Shown here one piece after another: positions 1 through 6,946 of a stretch of DNA of 17,806 nt. Every line of letters starts with the position of its first letter. Within the stretch, counting starts at the first letter, position 1. The notes below the pieces were generated by a model. That model saw only the letters and a program-made list of their open reading frames with translations. It did no database searches and had not been told where the DNA came from. Source of the stretch: Pyrinomonadaceae bacterium (GTDB lineage Bacteria > Acidobacteriota > Blastocatellia > Pyrinomonadales > Pyrinomonadaceae); the NCBI GenBank assembly GCA_013813825.1, contig JACCRA010000726.1:1-17806 (forward strand), read 5' to 3'. The position numbers and the translations under genes were made by a program.

Positions 1-315
1 ACCGGCGCGCCCGTGTACGCTTCGATGATTAACTACCCGTTCGCCGCGCAGTTGCACGACCCCGTCAGAGTTCTCGCGCGGGCCGAAGACTACGTCTTCC
101 CGTATCAGGGCGGCGCGTTCACCGTGCGATACGACTACTCTGCGAGCCACCCCGAAACCATTACGAGTTTTCTGCGCGACATCATCGCGGGCGGAGAGTT
201 CGCGCGCCGGCCCCGGAACCGCGCCACCGTCATCGCTCACATCGCCGCCGAGCTTGGCGTCTCCTTTTTTGTCATAACTTTTGGCTATTCACTTAGGCAA
301 TCTCGTACTCTTTGA
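1..315 (+). CDS. C-terminal part of an unidentified protein (5' end outside window)
   Basis: The frame is open from base 1 to a TGA at 313-315, giving 104 residues, so the gene starts left of the window; the GTG at 13 is probably internal. I do not recognise the family. The visible part is soluble in character, with no membrane segment and mixed charge, with aromatic-rich stretches (DYVFPYQGG near residue 35) and a basic helix ([12 protein letters not shown]). Codon use is GC-rich like the neighbours up to about base 260. The last ~16 codons are AT-richer and run into the 3' end of convergent arsC, overlapping it by 23 bp. That tail may be non-native if the original stop was lost. Confidence is in the frame being real, not in a function. 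Confidence 0.5.
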   Translation, partial: TGAPVYASMINYPFAAQLHDPVRVLARAEDYVFPYQGGAFTVRYDYSASHPETITSFLRDIIAGGEFARRPRNRATVIAHIAAELGVSFFVITFGYSLRQSRTL

Positions 316-724
316 TGAAGCCGCCCATCCACTCGCGGATTTCATCACGCACGCGGCGGAAGATAGCCATGCGGGATTCGTAGTTGCCTACGGATGGCGG
401 CGGCGGATCATCGAAGCTCTGATGGATGCGTGTAGTTCCGCCGGGAAAGACCGGACAACTCTCTTTCGCGTTGTCACAGACCGTGATGACATAAGCGAAA
501 TCTCGCCCCGTGAATTCATCAACTGACTTGGAGCGTTGACCGGAGATGTCAATGCCGATCTCCTGCATCGCTTGGAGCGCTTCGGGACGGACGTGGCTCG
601 GCGCGATGCCTGCGCTCTCAACCTCAAACTTGCCGCCGCCGTCGTGACGAAGGATTCCTTCCGCCATCTGGCTGCGGGCTGAATTACCCGTACAAAGGAT
701 CAACACTCGCACTAGATTGTCCAT
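293..724 (-). CDS. arsC: Arsenate reductase, thioredoxin-coupled (LMW phosphatase fold)
   Basis: Cytoplasmic enzyme reducing As(V) to As(III) with a relay of three cysteines, recharged by thioredoxin in this family. The 143-aa length is typical. Seen: the P-loop CTGNSARS with nucleophile Cys11 and Arg17, the redox pair Cys83 and Cys90 in [13 protein letters not shown], and the general-acid loop SFDDPP near residue 105. This spacing matches the Staphylococcus pI258-type enzyme rather than the glutaredoxin-coupled E. coli type. ATG at 722-724 has a GGAG eight bases upstream, inside the end of the channel gene; only 3 bp separate the two genes. It is the last gene of the arsM-channel-arsC unit. 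Its product As(III) is the substrate of ArsM and the likely cargo of the channel, so the three form one detoxification route. Confidence 0.95.
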   Translation of the reverse strand: MDNLVRVLILCTGNSARSQMAEGILRHDGGGKFEVESAGIAPSHVRPEALQAMQEIGIDISGQRSKSVDEFTGRDFAYVITVCDNAKESCPVFPGGTTRIHQSFDDPPPPSVGNYESRMAIFRRVRDEIREWMGGFIKEYEIA

Positions 725-727
725 TAA

Positions 728-1459
728 TCATTCTCCGCTGAAATCTTTATCCGGCTCATGCGGGACAACTACTGCTTCCGCTTCTTTCATGGTTGCGGGA
801 GCAAGCCAGCTAAACAACATCGTCGCAGCGAAAGCTCCGGCAAGTTGCGCGAGAATGAAGCCGGGCACCTCTGCCGGACGGATTCCGGCGAATGTATCGC
901 TCGCGGCGCGGGCGAGCGTGACAGCCGGATTAGCAAACGAAGTTGACGCTGTGAACCAGTAAGCCGAAGTGATGTAGGCGGCGACGGCAAACGGCACAAC
1001 ACTCACCGAGCGCAGCCGCACGCATCCCCAGATCGTAGCGAGCAAGCCGAAGGTGGCAATGAACTCGCTGAACATCTGCGCGCCACCGGCGCGTGCATGG
1101 CGGGATAGAAAAAAGATGGGTGCGCCAAACATGAGGTGCGCCGCCGCCACGCCGACGAAAGCACCTCCAACTTGCGCCGCGATGTACGCGGGAACATCGC
1201 GCCAAGACAGCCCGCCCTGCCAAGCGTCGGCAAGCGTGACAGCCGGGTTAAAGTGCGCGCCGGAGATCGTTCCAAATGTCAGGAGCAGCGCAACGAGCGC
1301 CGCGCCAGTCGAGATGGTGTTAGCGAGCAGCGCGATAGCGACGTTGCCGCCCGCCAACCGCTCGCCCATGATGCCTGAGCCGACGACCGCCGTTAACAGC
1401 ATCGCCGTGCCAACCACTTCGGCGACGATGCGCCGCGCTAGATTTGGGCGTCTGGTCAC
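728..1459 (-). CDS. aqpS: MIP-family channel (AqpS-like aquaglyceroporin) of the ars operon
   Basis: Inner-membrane channel of 243 aa, the usual MIP length, with six hydrophobic segments and two NPA half-helix motifs: HFNPAVTL (NPA 71-73) and [11 protein letters not shown] (NPA 177-179). In ordinary aquaporins and GlpF the residue after the second NPA is the selectivity Arg; here it is Val180. Loss of that Arg is a feature of ars-operon channels such as Sinorhizobium AqpS, which lets As(III) leave the cell down its gradient. The location between arsM and arsC supports arsenite or methylated arsenic as cargo. I place the start at GTG 1457-1459, 4 bp after the arsM stop; translation is probably coupled, with an AAGG just before it. 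The last ~20 residues are a charged cytoplasmic tail. Substrate is inferred. Confidence 0.9.
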   Translation of the reverse strand: MTRRPNLARRIVAEVVGTAMLLTAVVGSGIMGERLAGGNVAIALLANTISTGAALVALLLTFGTISGAHFNPAVTLADAWQGGLSWRDVPAYIAAQVGGAFVGVAAAHLMFGAPIFFLSRHARAGGAQMFSEFIATFGLLATIWGCVRLRSVSVVPFAVAAYITSAYWFTASTSFANPAVTLARAASDTFAGIRPAEVPGFILAQLAGAFAATMLFSWLAPATMKEAEAVVVPHEPDKDFSGE

Positions 1460-1463
1460 CGCC

Positions 1464-2426
1464 TTAACAGCACACCGCCACGCCGCAACAACCGGCGGTT
1501 GAAGCAGGATTCGCCTCCGCTTTAACCGCGAATACCTTCACGCTCGCCGCGTAATCGTTGACGTTATAGCGGCGCAGCAAATCGGCGAGATCTGTATGCA
1601 ATTCGCTATCAGCCGCCGCCGAAACGTCTGGCGCACCGCAGCACCCCGAAGCCGCGAGTGGCAGCGAACTTGACGACGAGTTTTCCGTCTGCGCCGTCAT
1701 CGCCGGAGAGCAACACCCAGATTGGTTTTCGAGTTTCGCGTAAGCGTTCAGGTCCGCGCCGCTGTCCACGATCTCAACGCTTGAGAAGCCCGCTTCGATG
1801 AGTCCGCGCCTGTAGTCTTCGATGGAGATGGCGCCGGCAATGCACCCAACGTAAGCCAGCAGGTCGTTGCCGAGTTCGGCGGGGAGCGGTTGCTTGAGCG
1901 CGATGTCGCTGACGGCGAGGCGACCGCCCGGACGGAGGACGCGCGCGATCTCACGAAAGACCGCTTCCTTATCCGGCGCGAGGTTGATGACGCAGTTGCT
2001 AATCACGCAATCAACCGAATTGTCGGGAAGCGGCAGGCGGTCAATCGTCGCCAGATAGAACTCGACGTTCGGCGCGCCGCCCATCTGCTTGGCGGTGTTG
2101 CGCCGCGCCAACTCGATCATTTCCTCGGTCATGTCAATGCCGATGGCGCGCCCCGTAGGTCCGACTTTCTGCGCGGCGAGGAACACATCTAAACCGCCGC
2201 CGCTGCCTAAGTCCACAACCACCTCGCCCGGACGCAAACTCGCGGTCGCCGTCGGGTTGCCACACGACAGCCCCATGTTGGCTTCCGAAGGGATGGAAGC
2301 CAACTCCTCCGGCGTGTAGCCGAATGCCTCGGCGACCGCTTTGACCCCGCCGTGTTCGCTCGACAGGCCGCTCACGGCAACCGCGCCGTACTTCGATCTG
2401 ACCGCCGCTTGAATATTGTCTTGCAT
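1464..2426 (-). CDS. arsM: Arsenite S-adenosylmethionine methyltransferase
   Basis: Transfers methyl groups from SAM to As(III), giving methylated and finally volatile arsines; cytoplasmic. 320 aa. Seen: SAM motif [12 protein letters not shown] (70-80), an acidic GIDMT after strand 2 (96-100), and the arsenite-binding cysteines expected in the family at Cys55 (GLSCGNP), Cys145 (SNCVINL) and Cys195 (YVGCIAG), plus Cys140. The C-terminal third is unusual in holding four CC pairs (238-239, 262-263, 313-314, 319-320) separated by a Ser-rich linker. ATG 2424-2426 is preceded by purine-rich AAAGG/GGAG. It is the first gene of the arsM-channel-arsC operon, with a clear promoter and operator upstream. 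No pump gene is seen, so methylation plus channel export may be the main route here. Confidence 0.95.
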   Translation of the reverse strand: MQDNIQAAVRSKYGAVAVSGLSSEHGGVKAVAEAFGYTPEELASIPSEANMGLSCGNPTATASLRPGEVVVDLGSGGGLDVFLAAQKVGPTGRAIGIDMTEEMIELARRNTAKQMGGAPNVEFYLATIDRLPLPDNSVDCVISNCVINLAPDKEAVFREIARVLRPGGRLAVSDIALKQPLPAELGNDLLAYVGCIAGAISIEDYRRGLIEAGFSSVEIVDSGADLNAYAKLENQSGCCSPAMTAQTENSSSSSLPLAASGCCGAPDVSAAADSELHTDLADLLRRYNVNDYAASVKVFAVKAEANPASTAGCCGVAVCC

Positions 2427-2452
2427 ACTCCACCGCCTTTCGTCGCTGATGA

Positions 2453-2481
2453 ATTCATATTCGCATGGGCGAATGTATGAA
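2453..2481. promoter_or_regulatory. ArsR/SmtB-type operator candidate upstream of arsM
   Basis: Perfect inverted repeat ATTCGC-N4-GCGAAT (2459-2474), extended outward by TTCAT on the left and ATGAA on the right, the right arm being offset by two bases. It lies just downstream of the -10 hexamer of the arsM promoter, so a bound repressor would cover the transcription start. Arsenic operons are commonly controlled by ArsR repressors binding such short AT/GC palindromes. No arsR gene is present in the window, so the repressor would have to be encoded elsewhere. The repeat is seen directly; the regulator is inferred. Confidence 0.6.
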
Positions 2482-2483
2482 CG

Positions 2484-2512
2484 AGCATAGGATGGTGTTA
2501 TATATATGTCAA
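2484..2512 (-). promoter_or_regulatory. Sigma70-type promoter of the arsM operon
   Basis: On the minus strand, TTGACA (2507-2512) is followed by a 17-bp spacer and TATGCT (2484-2489). The -35 is a perfect consensus, the -10 matches four of six positions and the spacing is optimal. The predicted start point falls at about 2476-2478, within the palindrome described separately, about 50 bp upstream of the arsM ATG. The spacer is very AT-rich (TATATATA). Confidence 0.75.
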
Positions 2513-2589
2513 GGCGTATTTAATATGTTGTGATTAAATCTTTATGAGCAAGGCACATAAAACTCACGAGATGGAATGACGAGTCTGCC

Positions 2590-2970
2590 TTAGCCCGGTT
2601 CGACAATTAGTTTGCCGCGCATCATGTTCATACCACAAGTGAATGTAAATTCGCCCGCTTTGTCCGGCGTGAACTCAATGGCTGTTGTCTTAAACGCGGG
2701 CAAGTCGCGGGCGATATGAAAATCGCCGAAGATGACTTGCTCGCTGCACGAAGCAGTTTCGTCGCGGTAAAAATCTAAGCGCACGGGCGAGCCTTCCTTG
2801 ACGACGATCACATCGGGCGAATAGCCGCCCTTAACCATCACTTTGATCTCTTGCACGCCACTCGCATTTTGCATCGCCGCAACCTGTTCGCGTTCGCCGA
2901 AGAAGTACCACAGGACGAACGCGAGGAGTGCGACGCCACCAATAATGACAATGATTTCCGTCGTATCCAT
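2590..2970 (-). CDS. Membrane-anchored cupredoxin-domain protein
   Basis: 126 aa: one N-terminal membrane segment (about residues 5-24, ending WYFFGE) then a ~85-aa beta-sandwich cupredoxin domain on the outer side. Likely copper ligands are Cys75 and Glu77 in SCSEQVIFGDF, possibly His85, and Cys112 with Met114/Met117 in TCGMNMMRG. The arrangement fits the Cupredoxin_1/COG4633 group, usually found beside or fused to copper P-type ATPases. Context agrees: the gene lies 8 bp downstream of a CopA-type ATPase remnant on the same strand. Start ATG 2968-2970 has a strong ribosome site (GAGGTGAGG) lying between it and the ATPase stop. A role in extracytoplasmic copper binding or hand-off is inferred. 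Since the upstream gene is broken, its original promoter has probably been lost. Confidence 0.85.
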   Translation of the reverse strand: MDTTEIIVIIGGVALLAFVLWYFFGEREQVAAMQNASGVQEIKVMVKGGYSPDVIVVKEGSPVRLDFYRDETASCSEQVIFGDFHIARDLPAFKTTAIEFTPDKAGEFTFTCGMNMMRGKLIVEPG

Positions 2971-2978
2971 TCCTCACC

Positions 2979-3190
2979 TCACTTCAACACTTCAACCTGC
3001 TGCGCTTTGAACCTTCGCTGGCGCAGACTGTTGGCGACAACCGATACGCTCGACAGGCTCATCGCCGCGCTGGCAATGATCGGCGAAAGCAGCCAGCCCG
3101 TGAACGGGTAGAACAGACCCGCCGCGAGCGGGATGCCAAGCGTGATGTAGATGAACGCCCAGAATAAGTACACCGTAATCCAAGTTAATT
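2979..3190 (-). pseudogene. copA: Copper-translocating P-type ATPase, C-terminal remnant (truncated)
   Basis: Only about the last 70 residues survive: [35 protein letters not shown] and [10 protein letters not shown] are the last two membrane helices and basic tail of CopA-type copper ATPases, which are normally 700-800 aa. The metal-binding, phosphorylation (DKTGT) and ATP-binding parts are all missing. Similarity fades at about 3185-3190. From 3225 the opposite strand encodes the start of an IS630-type transposase, so the break lies in or next to the insertion element end. The frame remains open back to a TTG at 3240-3242, but that extra N-terminus is transposon sequence and not ATPase. Not functional as a pump. 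Confidence 0.85.
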
Positions 3191-3224
3191 GATAAACATG
3201 CTCGCCTTGCCTGATCCTTTCAGC

Positions 3225-3504
3225 ATGGCAAGACCAGCACAACCGACCAAACTACCACAGACCGAACTGCGCTCTTTGACAACCATCTACAAACGCGGCA
3301 CCACGGCGGCCAGAACCCAGACTCGCGCCCGCAGGTCACGCGCGCTGGAGCCTGCGCCTGTTGGCTGACACAGCGGTCGAGTTGCAGTTGCGCGAGTCGG
3401 TCTCGCATAACGCCGTCAAAGAGATACTGAAAAAACGAGCTAAAGCCGCCTCTGTTTGCCTGTCTGGCATCTCCATCGCCTGCGACATCTATGTGCCCAA
3501 CTAA
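3225..3504 (+). pseudogene. IS630-family transposase remnant
   Basis: ATG 3225 opens a frame beginning [10 protein letters not shown] and continuing through GTTAARTQTRAR, the usual N-terminal helix-turn-helix region of IS630/Tc1-type transposases, but it stops at TGA 3366-3368. The similarity then resumes in another frame from about 3358: LLADTAVELQL and ESVSHNAVKEILKK, the well-conserved 'vs-vgriLkk' segment. After about 3435 the frame no longer resembles the family and ends at TAA 3502-3504. The DDE catalytic core is absent. At least one frameshift plus loss of the 3' two thirds makes this a dead fragment. I could not define the terminal inverted repeats; the left end must lie between about 3185 and 3225. 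Confidence 0.75.
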
Positions 3505-3720
3505 TGGCACCAACAGGTATCCTCGGAACGGGTAACCGAGTTGCACTGACAAGTTGAAGTCACGCGAAGGCGGAAAAAACAAATCGTACTCAACTGAACG
3601 CAGCTATAAGTTTCCGATTTTGGGATCGAGCGTTTTCAATAATGAACACGGGCGGCAAACATTCTTCCGACATCCGAAGGAGATTCCTATCAAATCGCGG
3701 CTTTTTAATAACTTTTTGTT
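3505..3720. other. Non-coding, unrecognised stretch between transposase remnant and efflux remnant
   Basis: About 215 bp without a credible gene. Composition becomes AT-richer from about 3590 (for example the T-rich run near 3702-3720), unlike the flanking coding DNA. It may contain the decayed right half of the IS630 element or debris of another gene; I cannot assign it. Confidence 0.4.
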
Positions 3721-3736
3721 TGGTACAGGTTTTGTT
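3721..3736 (+). promoter_or_regulatory. Possible degraded sigma54 (-24/-12) promoter
   Basis: TGGTAC-N5-TTGTT has the exact spacing of the sigma54 consensus TGGCAC-N5-TTGCT and differs by one C-to-T change in each conserved block. It lies 28 bp upstream of the ATG at 3764 that begins the adaptor remnant. A sigma54-dependent regulator is encoded downstream at 7022, which makes the site plausible, but the missing C of the -12 GC is a serious defect. Confidence 0.3.
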
Positions 3737-3763
3737 ATCGCGAGGCTTGGTTAGACCACAGCT

Positions 3764-3970
3764 ATGGACGTCAAGCGCGCCTCTCGCGGTCGCCGCAAAA
3801 ATTCGCGCCGCGCTCTGCGTGCTGGTCGCCGCCATCGTCGCCGTCACCTTCGGCCTCTCGTGCCTCAAGCCAGCCGCGCCCGGCGTCGCGCGCTCCACCG
3901 TCCTGACCGGCCACGTCAAGCGCGGGCAGATGCTGCGCCAAGTCCGCGGCATCGGCACCTTGGTCGCCCG
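3764..3970 (+). pseudogene. HlyD/MacA-type efflux adaptor, N-terminal remnant
   Basis: Reads as the start of a periplasmic adaptor of a MacAB-like efflux system: a basic leader (MDVKRA from ATG 3764), a membrane anchor (ALCVLVAAIVAVTFGL), then KPAAPGV and VKRGQMLRQVRGIGTLV, the entry to the first beta-barrel strand. MDVKRA is in one frame and the membrane anchor in another, so a frameshift lies at about 3775-3795. After GIGTLV the remaining ~350 residues (lipoyl and hairpin domains) are missing and the frame passes directly into the end of an ABC ATPase. Another in-frame ATG exists at 3642, but the sequence between it and the anchor resembles no adaptor. Two separate lesions make function very unlikely. 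Confidence 0.7.
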
Positions 3971-4118
3971 CGACGCGGGCGGGGCGACGGTCTGCATGGC
4001 GACGCACGATCCGCGGTATGCGAAGTATGCGGACCGGACGTTCCACCTCTTCGACGGGCAAGCGGTGGAGGAAGACCGGCACCAGAAAGCGGCGGAAGAG
4101 AGCGGCTTTAACTTATAA
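3971..4118 (+). pseudogene. ABC transporter ATP-binding protein (MacB/LolD type), C-terminal remnant
   Basis: About the last 45 codons of an ABC ATPase: GATVCMATHDPRYAKYADRT carries the H-loop histidine (ATHDPR), and HLFDGQAVEE is the usual terminal strand. Walker A, signature and Walker B are gone. It is joined in frame to the adaptor remnant at about 3965-3980, so a single deletion removed most of both genes of an adaptor-ATPase pair. The permease gene that would follow in such operons begins 203 bp downstream and is intact. The remnant holds two CCGCGG sites of the window's three (one in the adaptor part at 3944, one here at 4011). Confidence 0.75.
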
Positions 4119-4225
4119 CAACAGGTAAGTTTCAGCACTAACCGGATCACAAGGGGCGGTATGAGCCGAGAACGTAGAATGTTTTGTGATTCGATTGAGA
4201 CAATAGACCAAGGTCGATTCAATAA

Positions 4226-4297
4226 GGATGACGGCGGAAGGTTGAAGGCTGAATCAAAGAGATGCTCAACTCTCATTAACCAGCTTCATCCTTCATC
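4226..4297. repeat. Inverted repeat of GGNTGAA heptamer units
   Basis: Left arm 4226-4253 is four consecutive 7-mers (GGATGAC, GGCGGAA, GGTTGAA, GGCTGAA). The right arm 4283-4297 reads (TTCATCC)-type units, the reverse complement of GGATGAA. They can pair imperfectly around a ~30-nt loop. It lies immediately before the permease ribosome site. Confidence 0.55.
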
Positions 4298-4321
4298 ATG
4301 GCTTGTAAAGGGGTGTGGTCG

Positions 4322-6790
4322 ATGAAAACTATCTGGCAAGACTTGCGGTATGGGTTCCGCATGTTGGTGAAATCGCCGGGTTTTACGTTGGTGGCAGTAG
4401 TGACCTTGGCGCTGGGGATCGGGGCGAACAGCGCCATCTTTAGTGGCGTGAGCGCGTTTGTTCTGCGGCCGTTGCCGGTGGAGGAACCGGAGCGGGTGGT
4501 GCGGGTGTTTGAGAGCAGCGGGGGGATGGGAGACCACGGCCCGGAGTTGGCGGGCAGTTTCTCGTTCCCCGATTACGCGGACTATCGGGATCAAGCCCAA
4601 GTGTTCGACGGGTTGACCGCTCAGAGACTGGTTCAAGCGGCACTCAGCCGGGACGCTGAGAACGACGTGATCTGGGGCGAGATGGTCAGCGGCAATTTTT
4701 TCGACGCACTACGCATCCGCCCGGCGTTGGGGCGAGCCATTCTACCCGAAGAAGACACGACGCCGGGCGCGCACCCGGTCGTCGTCATCAGCCAGAACCT
4801 CTGGCGCAACCGCTTCGACGCCAATCCGAATATCATCAACCAGAATGTCTCGCTCAATGGTCAGCCGTTCACCATCATCGGCGTCGCGCCGAAAGGCTTT
4901 ACCGGATCGAAATTCGCGCTGGCGATGGATTTCTGGGTTCCGCTGTCGATGCAGCAGCAGATCGACCGGGAAGACCTCTGGCTCGACAAACGGGGTGATC
5001 ACCGTTTGGAAGTCTTCGGGCGACTTAGGGATGGGGTGACGCTTGAACAAGCGGCATCATCTCTCAGCGTTGTGGCGCAAAGACTCGGCGAGACTTACCC
5101 GAACGAGAGGAACAGGAACACAAAGGTCGTCGTGATGCCGGAGACGGAGGGGCGTTACGAAGAGGTCTCCGGCGTCGTCAATCTCGGGGCGGGACTGGCG
5201 TTGGCGGTGGTGGGCGTCGTGCTGCTGATCGCCTGCGCCAACGTCGCGAATCTGCTGCTGGTGCGGGCCGCCGCTCGCCGCAAAGAGATCGGCATCCGCC
5301 TTGCGCTCGGCGCGAGCCGCGCCCGCATCATCCGGCAGTTGCTGACCGAAAGCGTGCTGCTCTCGCTGCTGGCCGGAAGTTTGGGGTTGCTGCTCGCTTT
5401 CTGGGCGACCGATTTGATGCAGGCATTTGTTCCGGTTGTGCCCTACAGCATCGCGCTCGACTTCACGCCCGACAAGCAGGCGCTCGTTTTCACGCTGTTG
5501 GTCTCGGTGCTGACTGGAATCGTCTTCGGGCTGGCTCCGGCGTGGCAAGCCTCGCGGCCCGATCTCGTGCCGGTGCTGAAGAATGAGACAGTCGCACTCA
5601 AAGGCGGCTCGCGCCGGCTCACGCTGCGTAACCTGCTGGTCGTCGTGCAAGTCGCGCTCTCGCTGATGGTGCTCGTCTGCGGCGGCTTACTGATCAAGAG
5701 TTTTCTGAACGCGCAAGCTATCGATCCGGGCTTCAAGACGGAGAATGGTCTGGCCGTCGCGCTCAATCCGGGGCTACTCGGTTATACAGAGGCGCAGGGC
5801 GAGACGTTCTACCGGCAACTCATCGAGCGCGTCCGGGCTTTGCCGGGGGTCCAATCCGCGAGCGTTGCCGAATACCTGCCGCTCGGCGACAGCTCAAGCT
5901 CGACCGGGCCGGTAATGTTCGAGGGACAAGACCCACCCGCGCCCGGTGAGGGCTTAAGCGTGCATTACAACACCATCGGTGCCAAGCATTTCGAGACGAT
6001 GCAGACTCCGCTGTTGCAGGGACGAGATTTCAACGAGGGCGAGCGCCGCGATTCGCCGCCAGTCGTCATCATCAACGAAGCACTGGCCGGGCGACTATGG
6101 CCGGGGCAGAGCGCCGTCGGCAAACGGCTCCGGATCGCCGACGGCGATTTCCGTGAAGTGATTGGAGTGGCGAAGACCGGCCGTTACCGCAGCTTGGGCG
6201 AGAGTCCGCGCCCGTTCCTCTACTTCTCGCAGTCTCAGCGTTACCAGTCGCGGATGTTGTTGCTGGTCCGCGCCGCCTCCGGCGCTTCCGAAGGAATAAT
6301 CAATAGCGTCCGTCAAGAGGTGCGCGCCCTCGACGCGAAGATGCCTGTTTACGGCGTCAAGACATTTAAGGAGCACATGACGTTTGCTCTCTGGGGAACG
6401 CAGATGGCCGCTACTCTCGCGCTTGCCTTCGGACTACTGGCGCTCGTGCTGGCCGCGATTGGCCTTTACAGCGTGATGGCTTACACCGTCAGCCAGCGGA
6501 CGCACGAGATTGGCATTCGCATGGCCCTCGGAGCGCAGCGCGGCGACGTGCTCAAGTTGGTTGCGTGGCAGGGGATAACGCTGGCGCTCATCGGCGTCGC
6601 CGTCGGCTTGGCTGGCGCGTTTGTCGTCACCCGCGTGCTGACGAGCATCCTCTACGGAGTCAGCGCCACAGATGCTGTAACTTTCGTCGGCATCCCCGCG
6701 CTCCTGTTCGCTGTCGCGCTCCTCGCCTGTTACCTGCCGGCGCGGCGGGCAACGAAAGTCGATCCGATGACCGCGCTCAGGTACGAATGA
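4322..6790 (+). CDS. ABC transporter permease, duplicated MacB/FtsX type (ADOP family)
   Basis: 822 aa inner-membrane protein made of two tandem MacB-like units, the form called acidobacterial duplicated orphan permease. N-terminus MKTIWQDLRYGFRMLVKSPGF is the family signature. First membrane helix about 22-44, first periplasmic MacB core to ~285, then FtsX helices. EIGIRLALGAS (321-331) and EIGIRMALGAQ (729-739) are the two ATPase-contacting cytoplasmic motifs, one per unit. It ends in TKVDPMTALRYE, also typical. I start at ATG 4322 because AAAGGGG lies 8 bases upstream and the conserved N-terminus begins there; an in-frame ATG at 4298 would add only eight residues. Its former adaptor and ATPase partners survive upstream only as a fused remnant, so it must work without them, use an ATPase from elsewhere, or be decaying itself. 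Its own frame is intact. Confidence 0.93.
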   Translation: MKTIWQDLRYGFRMLVKSPGFTLVAVVTLALGIGANSAIFSGVSAFVLRPLPVEEPERVVRVFESSGGMGDHGPELAGSFSFPDYADYRDQAQVFDGLTAQRLVQAALSRDAENDVIWGEMVSGNFFDALRIRPALGRAILPEEDTTPGAHPVVVISQNLWRNRFDANPNIINQNVSLNGQPFTIIGVAPKGFTGSKFALAMDFWVPLSMQQQIDREDLWLDKRGDHRLEVFGRLRDGVTLEQAASSLSVVAQRLGETYPNERNRNTKVVVMPETEGRYEEVSGVVNLGAGLALAVVGVVLLIACANVANLLLVRAAARRKEIGIRLALGASRARIIRQLLTESVLLSLLAGSLGLLLAFWATDLMQAFVPVVPYSIALDFTPDKQALVFTLLVSVLTGIVFGLAPAWQASRPDLVPVLKNETVALKGGSRRLTLRNLLVVVQVALSLMVLVCGGLLIKSFLNAQAIDPGFKTENGLAVALNPGLLGYTEAQGETFYRQLIERVRALPGVQSASVAEYLPLGDSSSSTGPVMFEGQDPPAPGEGLSVHYNTIGAKHFETMQTPLLQGRDFNEGERRDSPPVVIINEALAGRLWPGQSAVGKRLRIADGDFREVIGVAKTGRYRSLGESPRPFLYFSQSQRYQSRMLLLVRAASGASEGIINSVRQEVRALDAKMPVYGVKTFKEHMTFALWGTQMAATLALAFGLLALVLAAIGLYSVMAYTVSQRTHEIGIRMALGAQRGDVLKLVAWQGITLALIGVAVGLAGAFVVTRVLTSILYGVSATDAVTFVGIPALLFAVALLACYLPARRATKVDPMTALRYE

Positions 6791-6816
6791 AATCAAGGGT
6801 TGATTCATGCTCGGAA

Positions 6817-6907
6817 GAAATAGACAGGATTGACAAGATTAACCTGATAAGACAGCCACTCAAGCCAATATTATTTTGTTAATCCTGTTGATCCTGTCCA
6901 TTATTTC
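6817..6907. repeat. Imperfect inverted repeat of ACAGGATTA-like 9-mer units
   Basis: Left arm 6817-6843 (GAAATAGACAGGATTG then ACAAGATTAAC) and right arm 6878-6907, whose reverse complement begins GAAATAATGGACAGGATC, pair over about 27 bases around a ~34-nt loop. Each arm contains 9-base units of the form ACAGGATTA. Located between the permease stop and the regulator gene. Similar elements recur in many environmental GC-rich genomes. It could also act as a terminator for the permease, though no T-run follows the stem. Confidence 0.7.
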
Positions 6908-6946
6908 TCCGCCTCTTTTTAAGAATGAAGGGACCCTGATGAAACC

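Noticed and set aside
3240..3242. TTG 3240-3242 as start of a short functional membrane protein containing the CopA tail
   Set aside because: The first ~18 residues derive from the transposon region and no ribosome site is visible; it is a truncated gene.
3220..3582. Minus-strand open frame of 120 codons opposite the transposase remnant
   Set aside because: No family resemblance, non-ATG context, and the plus strand carries clear IS630 transposase similarity in the same place.
3642..3763. ATG 3642 as the true start of an intact adaptor-like protein
   Set aside because: The first ~40 residues resemble nothing known and the adaptor-like leader MDVKRA starts at 3764 in another frame; the frame is open by chance after rearrangement.
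4298..4321. ATG 4298 as the permease start
   Set aside because: It would add MACKGVWS before the conserved MKTIWQDLRYG; the AAAGGGG ribosome site is placed for ATG 4322.
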